Shown here in pieces: positions 28,176 to 35,833 of a stretch of 64,000 nt of DNA. Made by a program: the position numbers and the translations under genes. Position 1 is the first letter of the stretch. Each line of letters starts with the position of its first letter. Origin of the DNA: Herbidospora mongoliensis (GTDB taxonomy: Bacteria > Actinomycetota > Actinomycetes > Streptosporangiales > Streptosporangiaceae). Under the pieces are notes generated by a model. That model saw only the letters and a list, made by a program, of their open reading frames with translations. It was not told the DNA's origin and made no database searches. The stretch lies in NCBI RefSeq assembly GCF_001570545.1, contig NZ_BBXD01000009.1, positions 620,001 to 684,000 on the forward strand, read 5' to 3'.

Positions 28176-30680
28176 ATGCGAAGCTCCATTCGTCTTACAT
28201 CGGCCACTCTCGACGTGCTGCGCGTGTTCCAGGACGCAGGATCGGCCGATGTCTACGGTCTGCAGCTCGTGGCCGACACCGGCCGACCGTCCGGGACGGT
28301 ATACCCCCTGCTCTCCCGTCTGGAGGAGGCCGGCTGGATCGAGGGCCACTGGGAAGGCGACGGCAGCCGGGGTAGAGGTCCCCGGCGCCGGTACTACCGC
28401 GTCACCCAGGAAGGCGCGGACCGAATCACCCAGGCGGTCCGCATCCACTCCCCCACCCCCTCCTCCGCCCCTCAGCCGCCCTCTGCGCCCGGCCTGGCGA
28501 CCGGGGCCCCCGTGACACCCCAGCAGGTGATCGCGGGGTTCCTGGCCCCTCTGCAGCGGTTGCGTGAGCGGGCCGGAAACCCTTCACTGCGCCGCCTGGC
28601 GGCTCTGACCTTCTACAGTCCCGCGGCGTTGTCGGAGGCCCTGTCGGGCCGTTCCCTGCCGTCCGAACGCCTCGTCCGCGCCTACGTGTCGGCCTGCGGC
28701 GGCGACCCCGACGAATGGACGCTGCGCCGGTCCCTGGCCGAACAGAGCATCGAGTCGCAGGTGTGGTTGCCCTTCTCGTTCGAAGACTTCTATCCACTCG
28801 GCGTGCGCTGGGCGCGTGCCGCGCTCGCACCGCTGTCGACGTCGTTATCGGAGGCCGACGTAGAGGACATCTCCCACGAGACGTTGCTGACCGTCTTCGA
28901 GATCTGGCGGCGGGGACCGGAACTACGACGGGTCGTGTCGGCGACTGCCCTTCGGCACGGCCGCCGTAGAGCCCGCACGCTGCTCAACACGGCCCCCCTG
29001 GGCGAGGCCGATACCGGCCCCGTACTCCCGGACATCGCCGAAGAGGTGGCCGGGGAGGCCGCCGCACGCGACTTGCTCAGAGACCTGAGCCGGTCGAGCG
29101 CGACCATCATCAGGCTCTCCGCCGATGGCCACGGCATCCACGAGATCGCCCGGCTGATCGGACTGCCGGTGCGGGCCGTCAAGAACCGCCGCAACCAAGC
29201 CGTGAGATCGATCCGCGGTTCCGGCCTCTCGGGCGGAGGGGAGGAGTCCCAGTTGCGGGCTTACCTCGGCGAACTGCGCCGCCGCGCGGGAATGCCCTCG
29301 CTGCGCTGGATCGCCGTTCGAATCGGTTACAGCCACACGCACGTGGCGGCCGTGCTCGGCGGAACCATGAGCCACCCCTCATGGCGTTTCACCGAACGCT
29401 ATGTGCACGCCCTCAACGGAGCGACCGGGCACGCTCGTTTCCTATGGGAGCAGTTGCACGCTCAGCGGGACGTCCGGCAGCCCGCGAGCTATTCGGACGT
29501 GGCCGCCAAGAGTGGCGACACATTCGCCCTGTGGAACATGGCCGACCGCCTCGAACAGGCGGGCCGGACCGACGACGCGGCCTCGGTCTGGCAGGTCGCG
29601 GCCGAGAGCGGCAACACCTACGCAATGACCGTCATGGCCGACCTGCTGGACCGAGCGAACCGGATCAGCGAGGCGGAGCGCTGGCTACGGGCCGCCGCCG
29701 AAGCGGGCGACACCGACGCGCTGCACTCCCTTTCCGGGATCCTGGAAAGGGAGGGCCGCGTGGAGGAGGCGAAGGCCTTGTGGAAGGACCGGGCCGAGGC
29801 CGACCCGCGGGCCCGGACCGAACTCGCACGGCTCCTGGAGCGCGCCGGACTAGTCGAGGAGGCAATAGCGGTCTGGCGTGCCGCCGCCGCGAGCGGAGGC
29901 ACGTATCCAACCAGAGAACTCGTACGCATCCTGTTGGACTCCGCGCGTGTCTCCGAGGTCGTCGACGCCTGGAGACATGCCGCCGGGCAGGGCAACCCCT
30001 TCGCCGATCAGGAACTGCTCGACCACCTGATGACCGTCGACGACCTGCAGGCCGCCTTCGAGCAGCTACACGTGCTCGGCGGGGCAGCCACCCCCGCTTC
30101 CGTCCTGCGACTGTCCGCCAAATTGGAGAAAGCCCTGCGGGTGAGGGACGCGGAGTCGATCCTTCGCGAAGCATCCGCCTCGGGAGGAGGCTGGGCGATC
30201 CACGCGCTGGCCGGGCTGCTGCGCCGGAGCGGCCGCCTTACCGAAGCGGTCGATGTGCTGTTGCCACTCGCCCACGATCGTGTTCCCGAGGCGATGGGAC
30301 CACTGGCCACGATGCTGGAGGACATGGGTCTCGCGGCCGACGCTGCGGCGATCTGGCGAACGCTCGCCCAGGCTTCTGGGGACGCCGACCTGCAGCGTGA
30401 GGCCACGGAACAGGCCGACCGCATCGCCGCCGCCCTAACCGAACGGACCGTGCCGCCGCCACCCGCCGGCTTGTGGAGGCCCGCCACCCGGCATGTTGAG
30501 GACCTGCTGCGTCGGCAGACCTCAGAGGAAGGGGGCGTCGCCCTCCTCGCCCTAAGCCAAATGCTCGACGGAGAGGGGCGCGCGGAGGAGGCCGACCGGC
30601 TCCTCTCAGGGGCGGCATTGAAAGGGGACGCACTGGCCGCAGAGGCACTGGCCCGCCGCCGTAAGCGCCGACGCCCCTGA
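28176..30680 (+). CDS. 834-aa chimeric regulator: PadR wHTH, two AfsR-type HTHs, sigma-like region, TPR/Sel1-like repeats
   Basis: Residues 1-90 resemble a PadR winged helix (TSATLDVLRVFQD, SGTVYPLLSRLEEAGWIEG, RYYRVTQEG). Residues ~115-185 are an HTH of the type found at the N-terminus of actinobacterial signalling proteins (LRERAGNPSLRRLAAL, LPSERLVRAYVSACGGDPDEW). Residues ~200-245 look like sigma region 2 (DVEDISHETLLTVFEIW) and ~300-348 like region 4 (HEIARLIGLPVRAVKNRRNQ). A second AfsR-type HTH covers ~358-430. The rest, to ~800, is a run of TPR/Sel1-like helical repeats, with a basic RRKRRRP end. It is a DNA-binding hub of unknown role; domain calls are by eye. Confidence 0.75.
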   Translation: MRSSIRLTSATLDVLRVFQDAGSADVYGLQLVADTGRPSGTVYPLLSRLEEAGWIEGHWEGDGSRGRGPRRRYYRVTQEGADRITQAVRIHSPTPSSAPQPPSAPGLATGAPVTPQQVIAGFLAPLQRLRERAGNPSLRRLAALTFYSPAALSEALSGRSLPSERLVRAYVSACGGDPDEWTLRRSLAEQSIESQVWLPFSFEDFYPLGVRWARAALAPLSTSLSEADVEDISHETLLTVFEIWRRGPELRRVVSATALRHGRRRARTLLNTAPLGEADTGPVLPDIAEEVAGEAAARDLLRDLSRSSATIIRLSADGHGIHEIARLIGLPVRAVKNRRNQAVRSIRGSGLSGGGEESQLRAYLGELRRRAGMPSLRWIAVRIGYSHTHVAAVLGGTMSHPSWRFTERYVHALNGATGHARFLWEQLHAQRDVRQPASYSDVAAKSGDTFALWNMADRLEQAGRTDDAASVWQVAAESGNTYAMTVMADLLDRANRISEAERWLRAAAEAGDTDALHSLSGILEREGRVEEAKALWKDRAEADPRARTELARLLERAGLVEEAIAVWRAAAASGGTYPTRELVRILLDSARVSEVVDAWRHAAGQGNPFADQELLDHLMTVDDLQAAFEQLHVLGGAATPASVLRLSAKLEKALRVRDAESILREASASGGGWAIHALAGLLRRSGRLTEAVDVLLPLAHDRVPEAMGPLATMLEDMGLAADAAAIWRTLAQASGDADLQREATEQADRIAAALTERTVPPPPAGLWRPATRHVEDLLRRQTSEEGGVALLALSQMLDGEGRAEEADRLLSGAALKGDALAAEALARRRKRRRP

Positions 30681-30725
30681 GCATCGGAAGTGTTCACACG
30701 GGGTGGTGGCGTCCGGGAAAAGGGA

Positions 30726-30759
30726 AGGCCCCCGCCGTCCTCTCGGACGACGGGGGCCT
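30726..30759 (-). terminator. Terminator of livK
   Basis: Stem of 15 pairs (AGGCCCCCG plus 6 bp with one wobble that pairs only on the minus strand), 4-nt loop, followed on the minus strand by TTCCCTTTT. It probably also stops the convergent 834-aa gene. Confidence 0.8.
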
Positions 30760-30787
30760 CAGTCAAAGCTGAGCGGGAAGATCAGCC

Positions 30788-32077
30788 TCAGACCTTACCG
30801 GCGAGGTAGGTCTCGTTGGTGTACTTGTTGTCCTTGCCGTACTTGTAGATGCCGATCGTCGCCTCGGACGGGTCGCCCGCGTCGGAGAACTCGACCGGGC
30901 CGCTGACGCCGTCGTAGTCGATGTCAGTGCCGGCCTTCACCAGGTCAAGGCAGGCCTTGAACTCGGTGCACTTCGTGCCGCCCTTGCTGACCGCGACCAG
31001 GTTCTTCGAGATGCCGGTGCCCGAGTCGTCCTTGCCCGCCTCGGCGGCCAGGGCGATCAGGATGGTGGCGTCGTAGGACTCCGGCGCGTAGCTGAAGTCA
31101 CGCAGGTCGGGGTTGATCTTGAGCAGGTTCTCCTTGAACTTGCCCTCGGAGGCCGCGCCGGGCAGGGTGCCCTTGACGCCCTCGAGCAGGCCCTCGGGGA
31201 AGTCCGGCGAGTAGTCGGCCAGGTTGCCGTCGACGAAGTAGATCTTGACCTTGTCCGGGCCCAGACCCTGCTTCTCGAGCTCGGGGATGAGCTTCTTCGT
31301 CTCGTCGAAGGAGATCAGCGCGATCGAGTCGGGGTTGGCTTCCTTGATCTTCGCGACGTCGGCCGAGAAGTCAGGGGCGGCCGGGTCGTAGGCGACCTCG
31401 GACGCGATGGTGCCGCCACCGGTCTCCACCGACTTCTTGACCTCGGCCGCGAGGCCGGTGCCGTAGGAGTCCTGGCGGTTCAGGATGGCGATGTTCTCGC
31501 CGCCGTCCTGGATCATCAGGTCACCGAGGACGCGACCCTGCAGGACGTCCGACGGGGCGGTCCGGAAGTAGAAGCCCTTGTCGTTGTACGCCGTGAACTC
31601 CGGCGAGGTGTTCGCCGGCGAGAACTGGACCACACCGGCGTTGACGATCTTGTCGATCACGGTGAGGGACACACCCGAGGATGCGGCACCGATGATCGCG
31701 TCGGCCTTCTGCTGCAGCAGCTTGTCGACGGACTGCGAGGCGATGTCCGTCTTAGCGTCACCGGAGTCGGCGTGGATCTTGGTCACCGGCTTCCCGAGGA
31801 CACCGCCGGCAGCGTTGATCTCTTCCACGGCGAGGTCGACGCCGGCGAACTCCGGCGGGCCGAGGAAGGCCAGGTCACCAGTCTGCGGCAGGATCGAGCC
31901 GATGGTGAGGGTGCCGTCGCCCGCGGTCGCCGCCGTCGTGGCGGGAGCCGCGCTGGTCGCGGCCGGCGCCGAGGTGGCCGGCGCGGCAGTCTCCTCGCCA
32001 CCACCACAGGCGGTCAGGGCAAGGCTGGCGGCCGCGGCGACTGCGAGCACCCGCCCCATGGGGGCAATACGGATCAT
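30788..32077 (-). CDS. livK: Branched-chain amino-acid ABC substrate-binding lipoprotein
   Basis: Periplasmic-binding-type receptor for the LivHMGF transporter. In 429 aa the signal peptide ends at lipobox LTAC, followed by an Ala/Thr/Pro linker to about residue 52. The mature domain begins LTIGSILPQTGDLAFLGPPE and contains NAAGGVLGKPV and DAIIGAASSGVS, as in the LIV-BP family. A strong AAGGAG precedes the ATG. It is on the opposite strand from livHMGF and 3.6 kb away, with accessory genes between. Confidence 0.93.
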   Translation of the reverse strand: MIRIAPMGRVLAVAAAASLALTACGGGEETAAPATSAPAATSAAPATTAATAGDGTLTIGSILPQTGDLAFLGPPEFAGVDLAVEEINAAGGVLGKPVTKIHADSGDAKTDIASQSVDKLLQQKADAIIGAASSGVSLTVIDKIVNAGVVQFSPANTSPEFTAYNDKGFYFRTAPSDVLQGRVLGDLMIQDGGENIAILNRQDSYGTGLAAEVKKSVETGGGTIASEVAYDPAAPDFSADVAKIKEANPDSIALISFDETKKLIPELEKQGLGPDKVKIYFVDGNLADYSPDFPEGLLEGVKGTLPGAASEGKFKENLLKINPDLRDFSYAPESYDATILIALAAEAGKDDSGTGISKNLVAVSKGGTKCTEFKACLDLVKAGTDIDYDGVSGPVEFSDAGDPSEATIGIYKYGKDNKYTNETYLAGKV

Positions 32078-32229
32078 GAAGTGTCTCCTTCATCCACACA
32101 ACGAGGCGCCAGGTTCAACCAGGACACCGCCTCGTTCGAATGCTGGAAACGTACATAACTCCCGGGGGTGTGAACAGGAAAGCGTCTGAACTGTGGACAC
32201 TTGGATGCGGAGTCGTAATAACTCCTCAA

Positions 32230-32273
32230 CACAAACCCTCCGGCTCTGACCTGCGTGGTCGCGAGCCGGAGGG
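32230..32273 (-). terminator. Terminator of pdtaR
   Basis: Perfect 11-bp stem CCCTCCGGCTC/GAGCCGGAGGG (32236-32246 with 32263-32273), 16-nt loop, then TTTGTGTT on the minus strand, 12 bp past the pdtaR stop. Confidence 0.75.
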
Positions 32274-32285
32274 ATCTTGGTCCGG

Positions 32286-32885
32286 TCAGGCGGGCGAATC
32301 AGGCGTCCCAGCCGCCTCCGTCACCACGATCTGGGCGACCTGGCGCATGCTCAGCCGCCGGTCCATCGAGGCCTTCTGGATCCACCGGAAAGCCTGCGGC
32401 TCGGACCAGCCGTGCTGGGCCATGAGCAGGCCTTTCGCCCGTTCTACCAGCTTTCGGGTCTCCAGCCGCTCGGTGAGGGTGGTGACCTCCTTCTCCAGGG
32501 CGGCCATCTCCTCGTGACGGCTGACCGCCATCTCGATGGCCGGCACCAGATCACCCTTGGTGAACGGTTTGACCAGGTAGGCCATCGCGCCGGCCTCTCG
32601 CGCCCGCTCGACCAGGTCTCGCTGCGAGAACGCCGTCAGGATCAGGCACGGGGCGATGCGCTCCGACACGATCCGCTCGGCGGCCGAGATGCCGTCGAGG
32701 ACGGGCATCTTCACATCGAGGATCACCAGGTCCGGCCGGAGCTCGGTGGCGAGCTTCACGGCGCTCTCCCCGTCGCCGGCCTCGCCGACGACGGCGTAGC
32801 CGTCTTCCTCCAGCATCTCCTTCAGGTCGAGGCGAATCAGGGCCTCGTCTTCCGCAATCACCACTCGCCGCTGCGTTCCACTCAC
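32286..32885 (-). CDS. pdtaR: ANTAR-domain response regulator (PdtaR type)
   Basis: Two-component response regulator that binds RNA to prevent termination. The GTG at 32885 gives 199 aa. The receiver domain has VVIAEDEALIRLD, the phospho-acceptor Asp in LVILDVKMP, Thr in LILTAFS and Lys in YLVKPFTKGD. After a coiled-coil linker, the ANTAR domain shows AKGLLMAQHGWSEPQAF and SMRQVAQIVV. The cognate kinase (PdtaS type) is not in the window. Upstream in-frame starts would run into the tRNA. Confidence 0.92.
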   Translation of the reverse strand: MSGTQRRVVIAEDEALIRLDLKEMLEEDGYAVVGEAGDGESAVKLATELRPDLVILDVKMPVLDGISAAERIVSERIAPCLILTAFSQRDLVERAREAGAMAYLVKPFTKGDLVPAIEMAVSRHEEMAALEKEVTTLTERLETRKLVERAKGLLMAQHGWSEPQAFRWIQKASMDRRLSMRQVAQIVVTEAAGTPDSPA

Positions 32886-32927
32886 GCACAAGAGGTTACC
32901 GACGTCCGCTAGATTGGGACCACGCAC

Positions 32928-33000
32928 GCCCCGATAGACCAACGGCAGAGTCAATGGCCTCAAAATCCATCAAGTGTGGGTTCGAATCCCACTCGGGGCA
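32928..33000 (+). tRNA. tRNA with CAA anticodon, short variable loop (nominal tRNA-Leu)
   Basis: 73 nt. A 7-bp acceptor stem (GCCCCGA/TCGGGGC) and a 5-bp T stem with TTCGAAT loop are perfect. The D arm is a 3-bp GAC/GTC stem with GG in the loop. The anticodon stem 32954-32958/32966-32970 has one C-T mismatch next to the loop CTCAAAA, placing CAA at 32961-32963. The variable loop is only about 5 nt, while bacterial leucine tRNAs normally have a long variable arm. The discriminator A is encoded, but the terminal CCA is not. The gene itself looks real; its charging identity is uncertain. Confidence 0.8.
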
Positions 33001-33008
33001 CACTTCCC

Positions 33009-33803
33009 TCATGCCCTGATCTCTGCCGTGAGCTCGGCGAGGCGCGCGGCGTCGGCCGGGTCCAGCGTACGCAGCGTGAGCGGCAGCGGCCTGCCACGGT
33101 CCACAGCGGTGAGCGGCGCCTTCGGCGGGTCGTCGATGAAGTCGTGTACGGGCGCCACCGACGCCTCCACGGTACGCGCCGCCAGTCGTGCGGCCACCCG
33201 GAGCGCCAGGCGCAGCGGCGGGGGCAGCATCGACGCGTCGCCGCTGCGGGTAAACCCGGGGTGGTAGAGGACGTACGGCACCCTCTCCCCGTGCTCGGCG
33301 GCGTAGGCGACGCCGAGCAGGTCGTTGGCGCGGCCGGCCTGCAACTGCGCGCGCACCATGCCGTAGCCCCGGGTGAGCTGCGGGTCGTCCCAGGCGATCG
33401 CGCCCTTCGTGGTCCCCACCCCGGCGACGTTGACGATGACGGGCCGGGCACTGGCCGACAGCAGCGGCGTCAGCCCGTGGCTCAGCAGGTGGCGGCTCAG
33501 GTAGTACAGCGCGAACGTCGTCTCCAGCCCGTCGGCGGTCACCGTCCGCCTGGGCGCCTGCCGGTTGGCGAACAGCGCCAGGGCGTCCACCACCGGCGTC
33601 GCGGCGGTGATCGCCGCGATGGCGGCCCTGTTCCCGGCCAGGGTGCTCAGATCGGCGTGGACGAATTCGACCGCTCCCCCGAGCCGTTCGCCCTTCGCCC
33701 GGTTGCTGCCGATCGCGAACACCCGGTCGCCGCGGGCGGCCCTGGCCAGCGCGAGCGCGCGCCCCATGCCGTCGGTGCCGCCGCTGATCACTGTGACTGC
33801 CAT
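33009..33803 (-). CDS. Short-chain dehydrogenase/reductase
   Basis: NAD(P)-dependent oxidoreductase of unknown substrate; 264 aa from the ATG at 33803 (MAVTVISGGTDGMGRALAL). The cofactor motif is GGTDGMGRA, an SDR TGxxxGxG variant. The active-site region is LYYLSRHLLSHGL with no clear classical YxxxK pair, so it resembles the retinol-dehydrogenase-like atypical SDRs. It is divergent from the hxlR-type gene, which probably controls it. Confidence 0.8.
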   Translation of the reverse strand: MAVTVISGGTDGMGRALALARAARGDRVFAIGSNRAKGERLGGAVEFVHADLSTLAGNRAAIAAITAATPVVDALALFANRQAPRRTVTADGLETTFALYYLSRHLLSHGLTPLLSASARPVIVNVAGVGTTKGAIAWDDPQLTRGYGMVRAQLQAGRANDLLGVAYAAEHGERVPYVLYHPGFTRSGDASMLPPPLRLALRVAARLAARTVEASVAPVHDFIDDPPKAPLTAVDRGRPLPLTLRTLDPADAARLAELTAEIRA

Positions 33804-33812
33804 AGCCTCACT

Positions 33813-33829
33813 ATCGGGAAGCGGCCGAT
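33813..33829. promoter_or_regulatory. Inverted repeat between SDR and HxlR genes
   Basis: ATCGG-N7-CCGAT in the 48-bp divergent gap, a candidate HxlR operator overlapping the promoters of both genes. Confidence 0.4.
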
Positions 33830-33851
33830 TCAGCGACAAGAAGGCAGTTTC

Positions 33852-34268
33852 ATGTCCGATACGCACACGCAGGTGCCCTCCGTGCTCGCCGCTGAGCTGC
33901 CGTCTCCGGTCCCGGCCCAGGAGTACGAGGACTGCCCCGTCACCGACGTCCTGCGCCGCGTCGGCGACAAGTGGACCGTGCTGGTCATCGTCCTGCTCGG
34001 CCGACGGCCCCACCGGTTCAACGAGCTGCACCGGGCCGTTGAGGGCATCAGCCAGCGCATGCTCACCCGCACCCTGCGGGCCCTGGAGGACGACGGGCTG
34101 GTCAGGCGGGAGGTCTTCCCCACTCTTCCGCCCTCGGTCGAATACAGCCTCACCGGCCTCGGCGTCTCGCTGCTCGCGCCGCTGTCGGCGCTGGCCGACT
34201 GGGCGGTGAGTCACCAGGCCGAGATCGCCGCCGCCAGAAAAGCCGAAAGGCCGCCACGTGTGACGTGA
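33852..34268 (+). CDS. HxlR-family winged-helix regulator
   Basis: DNA-binding repressor or activator; 138 aa from the ATG at 33852, preceded by AAGGCAG. It contains the HxlR hallmarks CPVTDVLRRVGDKWTVLVI, LLGRRPHRFNELHRAVEGISQRMLTRTLRALEDDGLV and PSVEYSLTGLG. The single Cys in EDCPVTD is the position used for redox or aldehyde sensing in some members. Its 3' end contains the pyk terminator hairpin. Confidence 0.88.
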   Translation: MSDTHTQVPSVLAAELPSPVPAQEYEDCPVTDVLRRVGDKWTVLVIVLLGRRPHRFNELHRAVEGISQRMLTRTLRALEDDGLVRREVFPTLPPSVEYSLTGLGVSLLAPLSALADWAVSHQAEIAAARKAERPPRVT

Positions 34269-34273
34269 CGGCC
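34249..34273 (-). terminator. Terminator of pyk, overlapping the HxlR gene end
   Basis: On the minus strand GGCCG-T-CACGT pairs with ACGTG-G-CGGCC (wobble inside), loop CAC, followed by TTTCGGCTTTT. The plus-strand version has a mismatch and fewer T, so it works best for pyk. Confidence 0.7.
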
Positions 34274-34287
34274 GTTTCGTCGGAAGG

Positions 34288-35724
34288 TCAGCCGATGCTC
34301 GGGTTGGCCACGGCCGAACCGAGGATGTGCACGCGCAGCGCGTTGGTCGACCCGTGGTTTCCGGGAGGCGAGCCCGCCACGATGACGATCTTGTCGCCCT
34401 TCTCGAACGTGCCGAGGGCGAGCAGGGACGCCTCCACCTGACGCACCATGTCGTCGGTGTGGTGCACGAACGGCACCTCGAAGGTCTCCACGCCCCACGT
34501 CAGCGCGAGCTGGCCGCGGACCACGGGGTTCGAGGTGAACGCGATCAGCGGGATCGGGCTGCGGTAGCGGGCCAGGCGGCGGGCGGTCTCACCGGACATG
34601 GTGAAGGCCACCAGGGCCTTGGCCCCCACGATGGCACCTACCTCGGCGGCGGCGCGGGCGATGGCGCCACCGGTCGACTCGGGACGCCGGTCGAAGTGGT
34701 GGGTGGAGCGCAGGGTCGCGCCCTCGGCGGCGGAGGCGATGCGGGCCATCGTCGAGACGGACTCGATCGGGTAGTTGCCGACCGACGTCTCACCCGACAG
34801 CATGACCGCGTCGGCGCCGTCCATGACCGCGTAGGCCACGTCGGAGGTCTCGGCCCGGGTCGGCCGGGGTGCGGCCATCATCGAGTCGAGCATCTGGGTC
34901 GCCACGATGACCGGGTGGGCCTTCTCGCGGCAGAGTTCGATGATCCGGCGCTGGACGATCGGGACCTGCTCCAGCGGGAGTTCGACGCCCAGGTCGCCAC
35001 GGGCGACCATGACGCCGTCGAAACGGTCGACGATCGCCTCGAGGGCGTCGACGGCCTGCGGCTTCTCGATCTTGGCGATGATGGGCAGGTGAACGCCCTC
35101 TTCCTCCATGATGCGGTGGACGATGTCGGCGTCCTCCGGCGCGCGCACGAACGACAGCGCGATCATGTCGAAGCCGGTCCGCAGGGCCCAGCGAAGGTCG
35201 ATCTCGTCCTTCTCGGTCAGGGCCGGGGCGCTGACGGCCACGCCCGGCAGGTTCAGGCCCTTGTTGTCGGAGATCATGCCGCCGACGATGACCCGGGTGG
35301 TCACCCGGGGACCCTCGACCTTGACGACCTCGAGGTGGAGACGGCCGTCGTCGACGAGGACGGTGTCGCCCGGCTTCACGTCGCCGGGGAGGCCCTCGTA
35401 GGTGGTGGAGACCATGTCGCGGTCTCCGGGGACGTCTTCGGTGGTGATCGTGATGATGTCACCGACGCCGAGACGGACCGGTCCGGAGGCGAACTTGCCC
35501 ACCCGGATCTTGGGTCCCTGGAGGTCGGCCAGCACGCCTACCGCGCGGCCAAGCTCCTCGGCTGCCTCCCGCACCCGGTCGAAGACCTCTTGGTGCAGCT
35601 CATGGCTGCCGTGGGAGAGGTTGAAGCGGGCGACGTCCATGCCCGCGCTGATCAGCTCCCGCAGCCGTTCCGGAGATGAGGTGGCGGGACCTAGGGTACA
35701 GACGATCTTTGCTCGACGGCTCAC
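34288..35724 (-). CDS. pyk: Pyruvate kinase
   Basis: Phosphoenolpyruvate plus ADP to pyruvate plus ATP. The GTG at 35724 gives 478 aa starting SRRAKIVCTLGPATSS. Active-site segments ARFNLSHGSHE, LADLQGPKIRVG, IAKIEKPQAVD, VMVARGDLGVELP and ATQMLDSM are intact. The C-terminal domain lacks any extra PEP-utiliser domain. Frames continuing upstream to 36408 are non-coding. Confidence 0.96.
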   Translation of the reverse strand: MSRRAKIVCTLGPATSSPERLRELISAGMDVARFNLSHGSHELHQEVFDRVREAAEELGRAVGVLADLQGPKIRVGKFASGPVRLGVGDIITITTEDVPGDRDMVSTTYEGLPGDVKPGDTVLVDDGRLHLEVVKVEGPRVTTRVIVGGMISDNKGLNLPGVAVSAPALTEKDEIDLRWALRTGFDMIALSFVRAPEDADIVHRIMEEEGVHLPIIAKIEKPQAVDALEAIVDRFDGVMVARGDLGVELPLEQVPIVQRRIIELCREKAHPVIVATQMLDSMMAAPRPTRAETSDVAYAVMDGADAVMLSGETSVGNYPIESVSTMARIASAAEGATLRSTHHFDRRPESTGGAIARAAAEVGAIVGAKALVAFTMSGETARRLARYRSPIPLIAFTSNPVVRGQLALTWGVETFEVPFVHHTDDMVRQVEASLLALGTFEKGDKIVIVAGSPPGNHGSTNALRVHILGSAVANPSIG

Positions 35725-35737
35725 GAGTCCTAGCCTA

Positions 35738-35753
35738 ATTGGTCCAGACCACT
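35738..35753. promoter_or_regulatory. DasR-responsive-element-like palindrome before pyk
   Basis: ATTGGTCCAGACCACT matches the Streptomyces dre consensus ACTGGTCTAGACCACT at 14 of 16 positions. It lies 14 bp upstream of the pyk start, where a bound GntR-type repressor would block transcription. Confidence 0.55.
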
Positions 35754-35833
35754 TGAATGTGACGGCATCCATAGCTGTGGCCAAATTGTCAATGACTTCA
35801 CGCGATAGCCGACGTGTCCTAACGTTGCCCGTT

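Noticed and set aside
33804-34214. An N-terminal extension of the SDR through the HxlR gene
   Set aside because: The cofactor motif begins right after the ATG at 33803; the upstream part is the reverse of the HxlR gene.
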